A stretch of DNA of 64,000 nt from Thauera butanivorans NBRC 103042 (GCF_001591165.1 NZ_BCUG01000032.1:21512-85511), one strand, 5' to 3'; shown: positions 26,670 to 41,500, counted from the first letter of the stretch. The notes: generated from the sequence alone by a model not told the origin. Numbers and translations: made by a program.

Positions 26670-28062
26670 GCACGGCAGCCTGCGGGGGCGCCTGCTACGG
26701 CGCCTGTCGCTGCTGCTGGCGCTGATCCTGCTGGCAAGCAGCCTGAGTGCGTACTGGAGCGCCCGCCGCGCCGCCGACACCGCCTACGACCGCACCCTGC
26801 TGGCCTCGGCGCGCGCGGTGGGCGACGGCCTGCACAGCAACGACGGCCGGCTGCAGGCCAACGTGCCCTACGTGGCCCTGGACACTTTCGCCTACGACAG
26901 CGCCGGGCGCATCTACTACCAGGTGCTGGGCACGGACGGCGAACTGGTGTCCGGCTACGAGGATCTGCCCGCAGCGCCGCCGGGCACGCCGCGCACCGAC
27001 GACTACCCGGCCCTGGCGCGCTTCTACGATGGCGTCTATCGCGGCCAGGGCGTGCGCGTGGTGAGCCTGCTGCAGCCGGTCAGCGAACCGGGCTTCAAGG
27101 GCATGGCGGAAATCCGCGTCGCCGAGACCCGGGGCGCACGCGAACGCATGGCGCGCGAACTGCTGATCGGCACGCTGTGGCGCATGGGCCTGCTGGCGGT
27201 GACCGCGCTGATCCTGGTGTGGCTGGCGGTGAGCGCCGCCCTGCGGCCGCTGGAGCGCCTGCGCACCGCGCTGGCGGAACGCACGAACAACGACCTGCGG
27301 CCACTGCCCGATGCCGGCCTGCCGCGTGAACTGCACCCGCTGGTGGCTGCGCTGAACCAGTTCAATGCCCGCCTGCGCGGCCTGTTCGAGCGCCAGTCGC
27401 AGTTCATCACCGAAGCCGCCCATGAACTGCGCACGCCGCTGGCCGCGCTCAAGGCGCGCATCACGCTGGGCCTGCGCGCCGAGCAGCCGGAAGCATGGCG
27501 CCAAACCCTGGAACAGGCTGCGCAGCACGGCGACGACCTGACCCGCCTCGCCAACCAGCTGCTTTCGCTCGGACGCATCGAAAGCGGGGCGCGGGCGATC
27601 AGCGAAGGCGGAGCACAGCGCATCGACCTGAGCCTGCTGACCCGCGAACTGGCGCTGGCGCTCGCCCCGCTGGCCCATGAGCGCGGTGTCGCGCTGGCAC
27701 TGGAGGCCGACCAGCCGGTGTGGGTGGACGGCGAGCCCGTCCTGCTCAACGAGTTGCTCAACAACCTGATCGACAATGCCCTGGCCCACACGCCGGCCGG
27801 CAGCAACCTGGTGCTGCGGGTGCAGGCGCCGGCAGTGCTGGAGGTGGAGGACGACGGCCCCGGCATTCCCGAAGCGGACCGCGAGCGGGTGTTCGAGCGC
27901 TTCTACCGGCGCGGCACGCGGGAAGGCGGTGCGGGCCTGGGCCTGGCCATCGTCGGCGAGATCTGCCGCGCGCACGGCGCGACGATCAGCCTGCATCAAG
28001 GGACGCCGAACGGGTTGCGGGTACGGGTAGAGTTTCCCGCGCAGGCGGCCAAGCAGCCTTGA
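26662..28062 (+). CDS. tctE: Sensor histidine kinase of the tct system
   Basis: 466 residues. There are two membrane spans (residues about 12-32 and 170-192) bracketing a periplasmic sensor domain, then HAMP, a HisKA domain with the phosphorylated His in EAAHELRTPLAAL, and an ATP-binding domain with NNLIDNALAHTP, DDGPGIP and GAGLGLAIV. It should sense a carboxylate outside the cell and phosphorylate the partner encoded just upstream. Confidence 0.9.
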   Translation: MAEHGSLRGRLLRRLSLLLALILLASSLSAYWSARRAADTAYDRTLLASARAVGDGLHSNDGRLQANVPYVALDTFAYDSAGRIYYQVLGTDGELVSGYEDLPAAPPGTPRTDDYPALARFYDGVYRGQGVRVVSLLQPVSEPGFKGMAEIRVAETRGARERMARELLIGTLWRMGLLAVTALILVWLAVSAALRPLERLRTALAERTNNDLRPLPDAGLPRELHPLVAALNQFNARLRGLFERQSQFITEAAHELRTPLAALKARITLGLRAEQPEAWRQTLEQAAQHGDDLTRLANQLLSLGRIESGARAISEGGAQRIDLSLLTRELALALAPLAHERGVALALEADQPVWVDGEPVLLNELLNNLIDNALAHTPAGSNLVLRVQAPAVLEVEDDGPGIPEADRERVFERFYRRGTREGGAGLGLAIVGEICRAHGATISLHQGTPNGLRVRVEFPAQAAKQP

Positions 28063-28402
28063 GCGTCGCCGGGACACCGGCGACGGCGGCGAAACACAGC
28101 ATGCAGGCGCGCCCGGCATCCCGAAAACACGCAACTCCCGCTTTCGGCACGCCGCAGCCAGCCGCCAAGCTGCGTCCAAATGTTAAGGCGCCAGGCGCGG
28201 GCCGGGCGCGAAAGCCGCCGCGCCTGCCGCCAGTGTCCGCGGGAACGCCGCCGGCACGGCCTGCCGCACGGCCTCGAGGCTGAAACAAGTCGTCACGCTG
28301 AGCGCGGAGTTTTCCGCCCGCGCCGTGTTCCCATCCATGGACTCAGCGATCGGGGGAACGCGGTGTTCCCGCCGACCAACGGACACGAGACAGGAGTACA
28401 GC
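28063..28402. other. Intergenic region with no gene
   Basis: A short hairpin (28065-28072 with 28077-28084) directly after the kinase stop may help end that transcript. The rest should hold the promoter of the lipoprotein gene; nothing else can be supported. Confidence 0.4.
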
Positions 28403-28621
28403 ATGAAGATCCACAGCCTGATTCCCGCCATTCTGATCACCATCGCCGCAACGGGTTGTGCGACCTGGGACAACATGTCCTCGCGTGAAAAGAGCGCCGT
28501 CACCGGCGCCGCGGTCGGCGGCGTGGCAGGCGCGGTCATCACCGACGGCGGCGTCCTCGGCACCGTGGGCGGCGCGGCCATCGGCGGCGTCATCGGCGAT
28601 CAGGTCGGCAAGAAGAAGTAG
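28403..28621 (+). CDS. Small glycine-zipper lipoprotein (OsmB-like)
   Basis: 72 residues with a lipoprotein signal (LITIAATGC, lipidated Cys19) and a glycine-zipper domain (GAAVGGVAGAVITDGG, then GGAAIGGVIGDQVG) ending in a lysine tail. Proteins of this type sit in the outer membrane and are often stress-induced. CAGGAG lies 8 bases before the start. It appears to be a single-gene unit followed by a terminator. Confidence 0.85.
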   Translation: MKIHSLIPAILITIAATGCATWDNMSSREKSAVTGAAVGGVAGAVITDGGVLGTVGGAAIGGVIGDQVGKKK

Positions 28622-28787
28622 GTCCACACATCATCGCAGGGGCGGTCCCGGGGATCGGCCCTGCGGCTGCACTCGGCTGCCGGCACCGCATCGACCACAC
28701 CTCATCGGCCATCGCCGACCGCTCCCGGCCAACCGCTCCTTTCTCCCTTTCTCCCTTTCTCCTCTGCTCCCGCCGTGGAGCCGCCTC

Positions 28788-28826
28788 GGGCATCGGCGCC
28801 CCCGCCTGGCGCCGATGCCCATTTTC
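28788..28826 (+). terminator. Rho-independent terminator after the lipoprotein gene
   Basis: A perfect 13-bp stem (28788-28800 with 28808-28820), a 7-base loop and then ATTTTCTT. Upstream of it a CTTTCTCC tract repeats three times (about 28739-28763). Nothing else is seen in the 28622-28952 gap apart from the prfC promoter region. Confidence 0.7.
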
Positions 28827-28952
28827 TTGCCCGTTCCACGCCGCCGCTACCCGCACGGCGCCACGGCAGCCCGTCGCATCCTTGGTAGAATCGCCACCGC
28901 CCCGCCTCGCACCATTGCGCGCAGGCGGTTTTCTTTTCGCTGACGAATCCCG

Positions 28953-30575
28953 ATGACGACCACCCCCTTCCCGCCCGAGCTGCTGCGCGACGTCGAAAAG
29001 CGCCGCACCTTCGCCATCATTTCCCACCCCGACGCGGGCAAGACCACGCTGACCGAGAAGCTGCTGCTGTTCGGCGGCGCGATCCAGCTCGCCGGCACGG
29101 TGAAGGCGCGCAAGTCCGCCCGCCACGCCACCTCGGACTGGATGGAAGTGGAGAAGCAGCGCGGCATCTCGGTGACCAGCTCGGTGATGCAGTTCGAGTA
29201 CCAGGGCCACACCATCAACCTGCTCGACACGCCGGGCCACGAGGATTTCTCGGAAGACACCTACCGCGTGCTGACCGCGGTCGATGCCGCGGTGATGGTG
29301 ATCGACGCCGCCAAGGGCGTGGAAGCGCAGACGATCAAGCTGCTCAACGTCTGCCGCATGCGCAACACGCCGATCATCACCTTCGTCAACAAGCTCGACC
29401 GCGAAGTGCGCGAGCCTTTCGACCTGCTCGCCGAAATCGAGGGCGTGCTGAAGATCACCTGCGCGCCGGTGACCTGGCCGCTGGGCATGGGCAAGGCTTT
29501 CCGCGGCGTCTACCACCTGCTGCAGAAGCAGGTGCTGACCTTCACGCCGGGCGAGGAACGCCGCAGCGACGGCGAGATCATCAAGGGCCTGGACAATGCC
29601 GAGCTCGACAGCCGCTTCCCGCTGGAGATCGGCCAGTTGCGCGAGGACGTGGAACTGATCGACGGCGCCTCGCCGCCCTTCGAGCTCGATGAATTCCTCG
29701 CCGGCCAACAGACACCGGTATTCTTCGGCTCCGGGATCAACAATTTCGGCGTGCAGGAGATCCTGCAGGCACTGATCGACTGGGCGCCGCCGCCGCAGCC
29801 CCGCATTGCGGGCACCCAGCCCGAAGGCACGCGCATGGTGCAGCCGGCCGAACCGGCCTTCACCGGCTTCGTGTTCAAGATCCAGGCCAACATGGATCCC
29901 AAGCACCGCGACCGCATCGCCTTCTTCCGCATCTGCTCGGGGCGCTACAGCTCGGGCATGAAGGTCAGGCACGTGCGCGCCGGCCGCGACATGAAGCTCG
30001 CCAACGCGCTGACCTTCATGGCCAACGAGCGCGTGATCATGGAAGACGGCGTCGCCGGCGACATCATCGGCATCCACAACCACGGCCAGCTGCAGATCGG
30101 CGACACCCTGAGCGAAGGCGAGAACATCGGCTTCAAGGGCATTCCGTACTTCTCGCCCGAACTGTTCCGTGCCGCCCGCCTGCGCGACCCGCTCAAGTCC
30201 AAGCAGTTGCAGAAAGGCCTGCAGGAACTGGGCGAGGAGGGCGCAATCCAGGTCTTCGAGCTGGAAGGCGGCCAGATGCTGCTGGGTGCCGTCGGCGTGC
30301 TGCAGTTCGAGATCGTCGCCCAGCGCCTGAAGGACGAATACAAGGTCGACGCGATCTTCGAGCCGGCCGACATCCACACCGCGCGCTGGCTGACCTTTCC
30401 GGACGATGTCACCCGCCGCAACTTCGAGCGCGAGCAAGCCCTGCGGCTGGGCAAGGACATCGACGGCAACCCGGTGTACCTGGCAAGCAGCCGCTACAAC
30501 CTCGAAGTGACGGCGGAAAAATGGCCCAAGGTCACATTCCACGCCACCCGCGAGCACGGCCAGGTGCTGGCCTGA
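28953..30575 (+). CDS. prfC: Peptide chain release factor 3
   Basis: 540 residues. The GTPase motifs are complete: G1 [14 protein letters not shown]3 DTPGHEDF and G4 NKLDR, followed by the EF-G-like domains 2 and 3 of RF3. It recycles RF1 and RF2 from the ribosome after peptide release. The length is that of the family and the gene stands alone. Confidence 0.97.
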   Translation: MTTTPFPPELLRDVEKRRTFAIISHPDAGKTTLTEKLLLFGGAIQLAGTVKARKSARHATSDWMEVEKQRGISVTSSVMQFEYQGHTINLLDTPGHEDFSEDTYRVLTAVDAAVMVIDAAKGVEAQTIKLLNVCRMRNTPIITFVNKLDREVREPFDLLAEIEGVLKITCAPVTWPLGMGKAFRGVYHLLQKQVLTFTPGEERRSDGEIIKGLDNAELDSRFPLEIGQLREDVELIDGASPPFELDEFLAGQQTPVFFGSGINNFGVQEILQALIDWAPPPQPRIAGTQPEGTRMVQPAEPAFTGFVFKIQANMDPKHRDRIAFFRICSGRYSSGMKVRHVRAGRDMKLANALTFMANERVIMEDGVAGDIIGIHNHGQLQIGDTLSEGENIGFKGIPYFSPELFRAARLRDPLKSKQLQKGLQELGEEGAIQVFELEGGQMLLGAVGVLQFEIVAQRLKDEYKVDAIFEPADIHTARWLTFPDDVTRRNFEREQALRLGKDIDGNPVYLASSRYNLEVTAEKWPKVTFHATREHGQVLA

Positions 30576-30627
30576 TCAGCCGCCGGCGCCGGCAGGCCGC
30601 GATCCCCGTCCGGGGCGGCCAGCCGCC

Positions 30628-31155
30628 TCAGGCCACCGGCGCGTAGAGCGGGTAGAGCACTTCTTCCTCGCGCCGGATGCGGTCGGCCAGGGCCGCGCCC
30701 ACGGCCTCGAGGTCGGCGGTGAAGCTGGCGGCCAGCGAAGGATCCTCGCCGAGACGGGCATAGCGCGCCAGGAAGGCGACGACCTTCTTGCCGATCTCGT
30801 CCATGTCGTGGCGGAACTCGTGCATCAGCGCATGGCTGGCGGGATCGCCCGCCAGCGTGTGTTCGAGATACACGTACAGCCGCACGTTCTCGACCAGCAG
30901 ATGGCCGTGGAGGTCGGTACGGAAACGCTCCAGCAGCGGCGCGGCCTCGTCCAGGCGCCCGCTGCGTGCCGCACGGCTGATCTGGCCGACGCAGTCGAGC
31001 ATGCTGCGGTGGTCGCGCACCAGATGTTCGATCAGGTCGGCGCTGTAGCGGATCGACGTGCCCGGCGCACAGGGCCCTACCTCCGGTGCGGCATGGGCAG
31101 GCGCGGCCTGCGGTTTGTCGTGGTGCCTGCCGAGCAGCCAGTCGAGCAGAAACAT
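30628..31155 (-). CDS. Hemerythrin HHE-domain protein
   Basis: 175 residues, with the diiron-binding four-helix HHE domain from about residue 40. Ligand candidates are in LVRDHRSMLD, LHGHLLVENVRLYVYLEH, LMHEFRHDMDE and REEEVLYPLY. It probably senses or carries oxygen or nitric oxide or aids iron-sulfur repair. AGGAGC lies before the ATG at 31155. It is encoded alone and faces the cytochrome P460 gene across a 313-base gap (31156-31468) in which I see no other gene. Confidence 0.82.
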   Translation of the reverse strand: MFLLDWLLGRHHDKPQAAPAHAAPEVGPCAPGTSIRYSADLIEHLVRDHRSMLDCVGQISRAARSGRLDEAAPLLERFRTDLHGHLLVENVRLYVYLEHTLAGDPASHALMHEFRHDMDEIGKKVVAFLARYARLGEDPSLAASFTADLEAVGAALADRIRREEEVLYPLYAPVA

Positions 31156-31468
31156 GGAAAGCTCCTGTGGATGGCCGCGCAACGGCGGCCGGTCGCGGAA
31201 TGACTATCGACGCTAAGGCAGAACGCCGCGGGTTTCCATGCGATGGATCAAATCCATGCCGGCAGCAGGTGTATGCCGCCCGGACGCTCGCTCCGGCGGC
31301 TTGCATCGCAGAACACCGGATCATGATTTTCTCGATCTCCGATTGCCGATCCGGGCGATGCCGGACGCTGCGCATGCTGTGTAGGCTGCAGCCGGGCATG
31401 ACCCATGACGAACGCGGCTCCGGCCCATCGCCGGGCCCGTTCCCGAGACGAGATCAGGAGGCGACGAA

Positions 31469-31945
31469 ATGTTCAGGACACTGGCAATTGCCATCACCCT
31501 CGGCGGCGCTGGCACCGCGCTGGCCGCGCAGGACACCGGCCAGATTCCCTTCCCGGAAGACTACCGCAGCTGGCATCACCATCACTCGACCGTCAACCTC
31601 GACGGGCACGAGCCGGCCGGCAACGTCGGCATCCAGCACGTCTATGCCGATGCCGCCGCGCTGGAGGGCTTGAAGAGCGGCAAGTTCGCCAAGGGCGCCA
31701 CCTTCGCCGTGGATCGCTTCGCCTATTCCGCGGACGGCAACCACTCGCTGTCCCAGGCCGCGCGCAAGGTCGTCGCCGTGATGGTCAAGGACGACGAGCG
31801 CTACCCCGAAACGGGCGGCTGGGGCTTCCAGGCCTTCAAGGGCGGCGACCCGAATGCCAGGGCGGTGACGGACGGCGGCATCCAGTGCTTCTCCTGTCAC
31901 ATTCCGCTGGCAGACAACGACTATCTATTCACCCGCGGGCAATAG
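31469..31945 (+). CDS. Cytochrome P460-family c-type heme protein
   Basis: 158 residues with a Sec signal peptide (MFRTLAIAITLGGAGTALAA) and a single C-terminal heme site CFSCH (near residue 141). The N-terminal part of the mature protein (PFPEDYRSWHHHHSTV) and the VWKDD-like core match cytochrome P460. Family members oxidise hydroxylamine or detoxify nitric oxide in the periplasm; that activity depends on a Lys-heme cross-link that cannot be judged here. Neighbouring hemerythrin hints at a shared nitrogen-oxide theme. Confidence 0.8.
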   Translation: MFRTLAIAITLGGAGTALAAQDTGQIPFPEDYRSWHHHHSTVNLDGHEPAGNVGIQHVYADAAALEGLKSGKFAKGATFAVDRFAYSADGNHSLSQAARKVVAVMVKDDERYPETGGWGFQAFKGGDPNARAVTDGGIQCFSCHIPLADNDYLFTRGQ

Positions 31946-32091
31946 CGGCCGAACCCGGATTGCCGAAACCGGACCGGGCGGAAGCGCGCAGCGGCATGAA
32001 GCACCGCCCGCCCCCCGGCCGCAGCATCCCGTGCTGCGGCCGGCACCGTCCGCTGATACCATCGGACGGTGACCCCGTCAGGAGAACATGG

Positions 32092-32847
32092 ATGATCGAA
32101 TGCTCCCGCCAGCATGGCGTTCAAGTCATCGAACTGAACCGGCCGGAGAAGAAGAACGCCTTTACCGGTGCGATGTACGACCAACTGCGTGAGGCGCTGG
32201 TCACGGCCGACGCGGATGCCTCCGTCTCGGTGATCCTGCTCACCGGCAGAGGCGACGCTTTCTCGGCGGGGAACGATCTCCAGGACTTCCTGGAGTACCC
32301 ACCGGACAGCGTGGATGCGCCGCCCTTCCACTTCCTGAATGCACTCGTCCAGGTGAAAAAGCCGATTGTCGCCGCCGTCAATGGACTCGCGGTCGGCGTC
32401 GGCGCGACGATGCTGTTCCACTGCGACCTGGTCTATGCGCAGGACAGCGCCCGCTTCTCGTTTCCCTTCGTCGCCCTCGGCCTGATCCCCGAAGGCGCCT
32501 CCAGTCTGCTGCTGCCACGGCTCGCCGGCCACCGGCGCGCAGCCGAGGCCCTGCTTTTCGGCGACCCGCTGTCCGCCGGCGAAGCCCGGGAGATCGGTCT
32601 GATCAATCGGGTCGTCAGCGACCAGCCGGTGCTGGACTTCGCGCTGTCGCAGGCGCTGCGCCTGAGCCGGCTGCCCGCCGGCTCCGTGCTGCAGACCAAG
32701 GCCCTGCTCAGGAATACCGACGAAGTGCTCGCACGCATCGCGCTGGAAGCCGAAGCTTTCGTGCTGCGGACGAAGGGGCCGGCAGCCCGCGAAGCCTTCG
32801 CGGCCTTCCTCGAAAAGCGCAAGCCGGATTTCTCCGGCCTGGACTGA
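32092..32847 (+). CDS. Enoyl-CoA hydratase/isomerase family protein
   Basis: 251 residues of the crotonase fold. The oxyanion-hole blocks are FSAGNDLQDF near residue 61 and AAVNGLAVGVGATM near 97, and the catalytic-acid region is FVALGLIPEGASSLLLP. The ATG at 32092 follows AGGAGA by about 7 bases. It is alone on its strand; the substrate cannot be inferred. Confidence 0.85.
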   Translation: MIECSRQHGVQVIELNRPEKKNAFTGAMYDQLREALVTADADASVSVILLTGRGDAFSAGNDLQDFLEYPPDSVDAPPFHFLNALVQVKKPIVAAVNGLAVGVGATMLFHCDLVYAQDSARFSFPFVALGLIPEGASSLLLPRLAGHRRAAEALLFGDPLSAGEAREIGLINRVVSDQPVLDFALSQALRLSRLPAGSVLQTKALLRNTDEVLARIALEAEAFVLRTKGPAAREAFAAFLEKRKPDFSGLD

Positions 32848-32906
32848 TCCACTGCGGGCGGGCGCGGGCCCCATCCAGCCCCAGCCGACCGCCACACGCC
32901 ACCGCC

Positions 32907-33611
32907 CTACCAGGGGATCGGCTTGTCCTGGTAATCGACGAATATCGTGCCGCGCTCACCCTGGTGTCGGGCAATGGTGTCGGCCAGCCCCTTCGCGCTT
33001 TCTTCCACGCTGATCGCCGCATCCGGGCCGCCCATGTCGGTGCGGACCCAGCCCGGCATCAATGCCAACACGGTGCGCTCGCCGCCGGCACGGGCGGTGT
33101 AGCTGCGCAGCAGCATGTTCAGCGTGGCCTTGCTGGCGCGGTACAGCTCGGAACCGCCTTCGGTATTGCCGGCGATGCTGCCCAGCCCCGACGACATCGC
33201 GGCGATGCTGCCCCGGGGCTTGACCAGCGCGGCCAGTGCTTCGATGACGCGCAAAGGGCTCAAGGCATTGGTCACCATCAGGCGCACGAATTCCTCGGTG
33301 GCGACCTCGCCGATGGGCAGCCGGGGGTTGTCGATCACGCCGGCATTGACGAGCAGGACGTCGAGCGACGTGCCTTGCAGGCGCTCCGACAAGGCAGCGA
33401 TCTGTTCCGGCCGGTCGATGTCGATCGCTTCGACACGCAATGCGCCTGCCGACTCCTGCGCCAGGCGGTCCAGTGCAGAATCGGGGGAAGGCTTGCGCTC
33501 GGTGGCGATGACCCGCCATCCCCGGGACAGGTATTCACGCACCAGGCCAAGGCCGATGCCTCGCGATGCGCCGACGATGAGAATGGAAGGGACGGATGCG
33601 GTCTGGGTCAT
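32907..33611 (-). CDS. Short-chain dehydrogenase/reductase (CsgA/sniffer-type)
   Basis: 234 residues with the cofactor motif GASRGIGLGL, NAGV near residue 93, and catalytic Tyr-Lys in YRASKATLN. GGAG precedes the ATG. It belongs to the group of SDRs that often act on small carbonyls; the substrate is unknown. It is convergent with the enoyl-CoA hydratase gene. Confidence 0.82.
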   Translation of the reverse strand: MTQTASVPSILIVGASRGIGLGLVREYLSRGWRVIATERKPSPDSALDRLAQESAGALRVEAIDIDRPEQIAALSERLQGTSLDVLLVNAGVIDNPRLPIGEVATEEFVRLMVTNALSPLRVIEALAALVKPRGSIAAMSSGLGSIAGNTEGGSELYRASKATLNMLLRSYTARAGGERTVLALMPGWVRTDMGGPDAAISVEESAKGLADTIARHQGERGTIFVDYQDKPIPW

Positions 33612-33849
33612 GATGAAGGCTCCTTTCAGGTCGAACGACTCGTGCCACGACGCGGAACTTGCGCTGGCCGCGACCAAGGCGCACATGTTAAGCGCTGTTC
33701 CCCATCGGGGAAACGTGCCCTCACCGCACGGGCGTCATGGGATGCCCGAAGCACTGTGCCGCATCGGGCGGACAGCGATCACTTGCTCACGCGCAGGCAA
33801 TGAATGACCGCTTGGCTCGGGCGGCCGGAAACCGGTCCAGCCGTGCCGT

Positions 33850-34886
33850 CTATGCCACCTGCACAAGCGGGGGCGCTGCCCCGGCGGCGGCGCTCTCCGC
33901 CCAGCGGGCCTTGATCTGCAGAATCTCGTCCAAGCGGGCGATGAACAGCTCCACCAACGCGGGATCGAAATGGCGGCCCGCGCCTTCGCGCAGCGCGCCG
34001 ATGGCCTTGTCCACCGGCCAGCCCGGCTTGTAGGGGCGCTCGCTGGTCAAGGCATCGAATACGTCGGCAATGGCGACGATGCGCCCTTCGAGTGGAATCG
34101 CTTCGCCCACGAGGCTGTTCGGGTAGCCGCTACCGTCCCATTTCTCGTGATGCGTGAGCGCGATGCTGCGCGCCATCGCCAGCAGCCCGGAATCGGGCTC
34201 CCCGATGATCTGGGCGCCGATCTCGCAATGCGAGCGCATGATGCGCCATTCGTCGTCGTCGAGCGGCCCTGCCTTGCGCAGGATCGCGTCGGGAATGCCG
34301 ATCTTGCCGATGTCGTGCATCGGCGCAGCGTGCAGGATGTCTTCCGCCACGCGCGGCGGCAGCCCGGCAGCCAGCGCCAGCACGCGCGAATAGTGGCTCA
34401 TGCGGATCACGTGCAGGCCGGTCTCGTTGTCCTTGAATTCGGCCGCCCGTCCGAGCCGCTGCACGATCTGCAGACGCGTGCTGGCCAGCTCTTCCATGCG
34501 CACCAGGGACAGATGGGTGCGCACACGTGCCCGCACCACGGGCGCGCTCACCGGCTTGGTGATGTAGTCCACCGCGCCGGCCTCGAAGCCTTCCACTTCA
34601 TCCCTGGCATCAGCCAGCGCAGTGACGAAGATCACCGGGATGGCAGCGGTCGCGGCATCGGCCTTGAGCCACCGGCAGGTTTCCAGACCGGTGATGCCGG
34701 GCATCATGACGTCCAGCAGGATCAGCTCCGGCCGCTCGCTCGCGGCCAGCTCCAGCGCGCGCCGGCCATCCTTGGCATACAGCAGGCGGTAGTCCTGCTG
34801 CAGGATGTGGCGCAGCACCTGCAGGTTGGTCGGTTCGTCATCCACCAGCAACAGCTTGGGGCGGCAATCGAGGGCGGTCTGCATGG

Positions 34887-34890
<4 letters not shown>
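33850..34890 (-). CDS. Response regulator with HD-GYP output domain (RpfG-like)
   Basis: 346 residues. The receiver domain (1-125) has LLLVDDEPTN, the phosphoacceptor in LLDVMMPG and KPVSA. The HD-GYP phosphodiesterase domain has MHDIGKIGIPD and HHEKWDGSGYP, the full metal and signature motifs, so it should hydrolyse cyclic di-GMP. Its start overlaps the end of the hybrid kinase gene, so the two form one signalling unit. Confidence 0.93.
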
Positions 34891-38227
<3,337 letters not shown>

Positions 38228-38469
38228 TCCGCTTATTGCCACGCTCTCGGGGGGCCAGGCCACGGCTGACGTTCATCGGTCCATGGCAAGGCGATCGTTA
38301 TATTTGCCTGAATGTCTTTCTATCCAATTCCCGGCAGGCTGGGCAAACTGGAATGTGCGGCGCCCGTGCAATAGTTTGCAGTCCTGCGCCGAAGGCGCGG
38401 AAAGCCGCCTTCATCGAAAAAAACCGCTGGCATCCCGCTGCACACCCCCCTCTGGAGCAATCCTGTTTG

Positions 38470-38510
38470 CATAGGGTAAACCTATGTCTTGTATTTCATA
38501 GGGTTTTATG
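38470..38510. promoter_or_regulatory. Candidate operator upstream of the formate dehydrogenase operon
   Basis: CATAGGGTAAACCTATG is a perfect 6-bp inverted repeat (38470-38475 with 38481-38486), and a further CATAGG half-site starts at 38497, 27 bases on, itself part of CATA-N6-TATG. The cluster lies about 60-100 bases upstream of the fdhA start in an AT-rich patch. The binding protein is not known. Confidence 0.5.
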
Positions 38511-38568
38511 CTGCCATTGAAGAAGCTGTCCGGTACAGCCCTGCAATCCAACGAAGATGGAGGGAGCC

Positions 38569-41500
38569 ATGAACGTCTCGAGACGCGGATTCTTCAAGGT
38601 CTGCGCGGCGGGCATGACGGGATCGAGCCTGGCCACGATGGGTTTCGCGCCCACCGCAGCACTGGCCGAGGTTCGTCAGTACAAGCTCGCGCACGCCACT
38701 GAAACACGCAGCATCTGTCCATACTGTTCCGTATCCTGTGGAACGCTGGTCTACTCGATGGGCGACAAGTCGAAGAACGCCAAGGCGCGGATTTTCCACA
38801 TCGAGGGCGACCCGGACAATCCGGTCAACCGGGGCAGCCTCTGTCCGAAGGGCGCCGGCCTGCTGGACATGGTCCACAGCCCGCTGCGCCTGACCCACCC
38901 CGAAGTGCGCGAACCCGGCAGCAACGAGTGGAAGCGCATTTCCTGGGACGAAGCCTTCGACCGCATCGCCAAGCACATGAAGGCCGACCGCGATGCCAAC
39001 TTCATCGAGAAGAACGAAGCCGGCCTGACGGTCAACCGCTGGAACACCTTCGGTTTCCTCGCCAGTTCCGCTGCCTCCAACGAACCGGGATACCTCACCC
39101 ACAAGGTCTTGCGCGGCCTTGGCGCGGTTGCATTCGACACCCAGGCACGCATCTGACACGCTCCCACGGTAGCCAGTCTGGCTCCGACCTTCGGGCGCGG
39201 CTCGATGACCAACCACTGGGTCGACATCAAGAATGCCGACCTCGTCCTGATCATGGGTGGCAACGCCGCCGAGGCCCACATCTGCGGCTTCAAGTGGGTG
39301 CAGGAAGCGAAGCAGGGCCGCAAGGCCAGGCTGGTCGTCGTCGACCCCCGCTTCACCCGCTCCGCGGCCGTGTCCGACTATTACGCGCCGATCCGCGCGG
39401 GCTCGGACATCGCCTTCCTGTCGGGCGTCATCCACTACCTGCTGGAAAACGACAAGATCCAGCACGAGTACGTGAAGACGCACACCAATGCGCCTTTCCT
39501 GATCAACCCCGACTTCGGTTTCGAGGACGGCCTGTTCAGCGGCTACAACGCCGACAAGCGCAACTACGACAAGTCCACCTGGAGCTACCAGATGGGCGAG
39601 GACGGCTACGCCAGGGTGGACCCGACGCTGCAGGACCCGAACTGCGTCTTCCAGCTGATGAAGAAGCACTTCGCCCGCTACGACGCCGACACCGTCAGCC
39701 GCATCACCGGCACGCCGAAGGATGCCTTCCTGAAGGTGTGCGGGATGATCGCCGAATGCTCGGCGCCCGATCGCACGATGACCATCCTGTACGCGCTGGG
39801 CTGGACGCAGCACTCGGTGGGTTCGCAGAACATCCGCACGATGGCGATGATCCAGCTGCTGCTCGGCAACATGGGCATGGCCGGCGGCGGCATCAACGCA
39901 CTGCGCGGGCACGCCAACGTGCAGGGCATCACCGACATGTGCCTGTTCGGCGAGAGCCTGCCGGGCTATCTGCACGAGCCGACCGACGCCGAGCCGACGC
40001 TGGAGAGCTTCATCGCCAAGCGCACACCGAAGATGCTGCGCCCGGGGCAGATGAACTACTGGAGCAACTACTCCAAGTTCTTCGTCAGCCTGCTGAAGGC
40101 CTTCTACGGCCCGAACGCCACCGCCGGCAACAGCTTCGGCTACGACTGGCTGCCCAAGCAGGACACCGCCTACGACGTGCTGGCGATGTTCGAACGCATG
40201 CACCAGGGCCGCATGAACGGCTTCGCCTGCCAGGGCTTCAACCCGCTGGCCTCGGTCGCCAACAAGGCCAAGGTCTCGGCTGCGCTGTCCAAGCTGAAGT
40301 ACCTGGTGGTGATCGACCCGCTGGCCACCGACACTTCCGAGTTCTGGAAGAACCACGGCGAGTTGAACAAGGTCGACCCGGCGCAGATCCAGACCGAGGT
40401 GTTCCGCCTGCCGGCGGCGCTGTTCGCCGAGCACGAGGGCAGCTTCACCAACTCCAGCCGCGTCATCCAGTGGCACTGGAAGTCGGCCGACGGCCCCGGC
40501 GAGACGCGCGAGGACACCGAAATCCTCGGCCAGCTGTTCACCCGGCTGCGGGCGATGTACGCCAGCGAGGGCGGCGCCTTCCCCGAGCAGTTGATGAAGC
40601 TGCATTGGCCCTACCGCATCGCCACCCATCCGTCCGCGGAAGAGCTGGCGCGCGAGATCAGCGGCTACGCGGTCAGCGACCTGGCCGACGCCAGCGGCAA
40701 GGTCACGGTGAAGGCCGGCGAACAGGTCGCGGGCTTCGCCGTGCTGCGTGCCGACGGCTCCACCGCCTGCGGGAACTGGCTGTATTCGGGCATGTGGTCG
40801 CAGGCCGGCAACCTCACCGCGCGGCGCGACAACAGCGATCCGACCGGCCTCGGCCAGTCTCTCAACTGGGGCTTCGCCTGGCCGGCCAACCGCCGCATCC
40901 TGTACAACCGCGCCTCCTGCGACGCCAACGGCAAGCCGTGGGACCCGAGCCGCAACCTCATCCACTGGAACGGCAAGGCCTGGGGCGGCAACGACGTGCC
41001 CGACATGCGGCCCAACGCGGCACCGGAAGAGGGCGTCGGCGCCTTCATCATGACCGGCGAGGGCGTTGCCCGCCTGTTCGCGCCCGGCATGGTGGAAGGG
41101 CCCTTCCCGGAGCACTACGAGCCGTTCGAGACGCCATTGGGCAAGAACCCGATGCATCCGGACGTGCCCGCGGTGGCCAGCAACCCGGCGGCACGGGTGT
41201 ACCAGGGCGACATGGAGCTGTTCGGCAAGGCCGACGAGTTCCCCTACGTCGCCACCACCTACCGCCTGGCCGAGCACTTCCACTTCTGGACCAAGACCTC
41301 GAAGATCAACGCGATCCTCCAGCCGGAGCACTTCGTCGAGATTTCCGAGGAACTGGCCGCCGAGAAGGGCATCCGCAAGGGCGACGTCGTCACCGTGCGC
41401 TCCAACCGCGGCCACATCAAGGCCGTGGCGGTGGTGACCCGGCGCATTCCGGTGCTGACGGTGGAGGGCCGCAAGATCCATACGGTGGGCATCCCGCTGC

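Noticed and set aside
31220..31260. FNR-like half site near the hemerythrin and P460 genes
   Set aside because: An ATCAA half-site is present, but the opposite half is missing at the correct 4-base spacing.
39154..39156. In-frame TGA in fdhA as a nonsense mutation
   Set aside because: It falls at the selenocysteine position of FdnG-type enzymes, a SECIS hairpin follows at the right distance, and selA, selB and tRNA-Sec are in the window.
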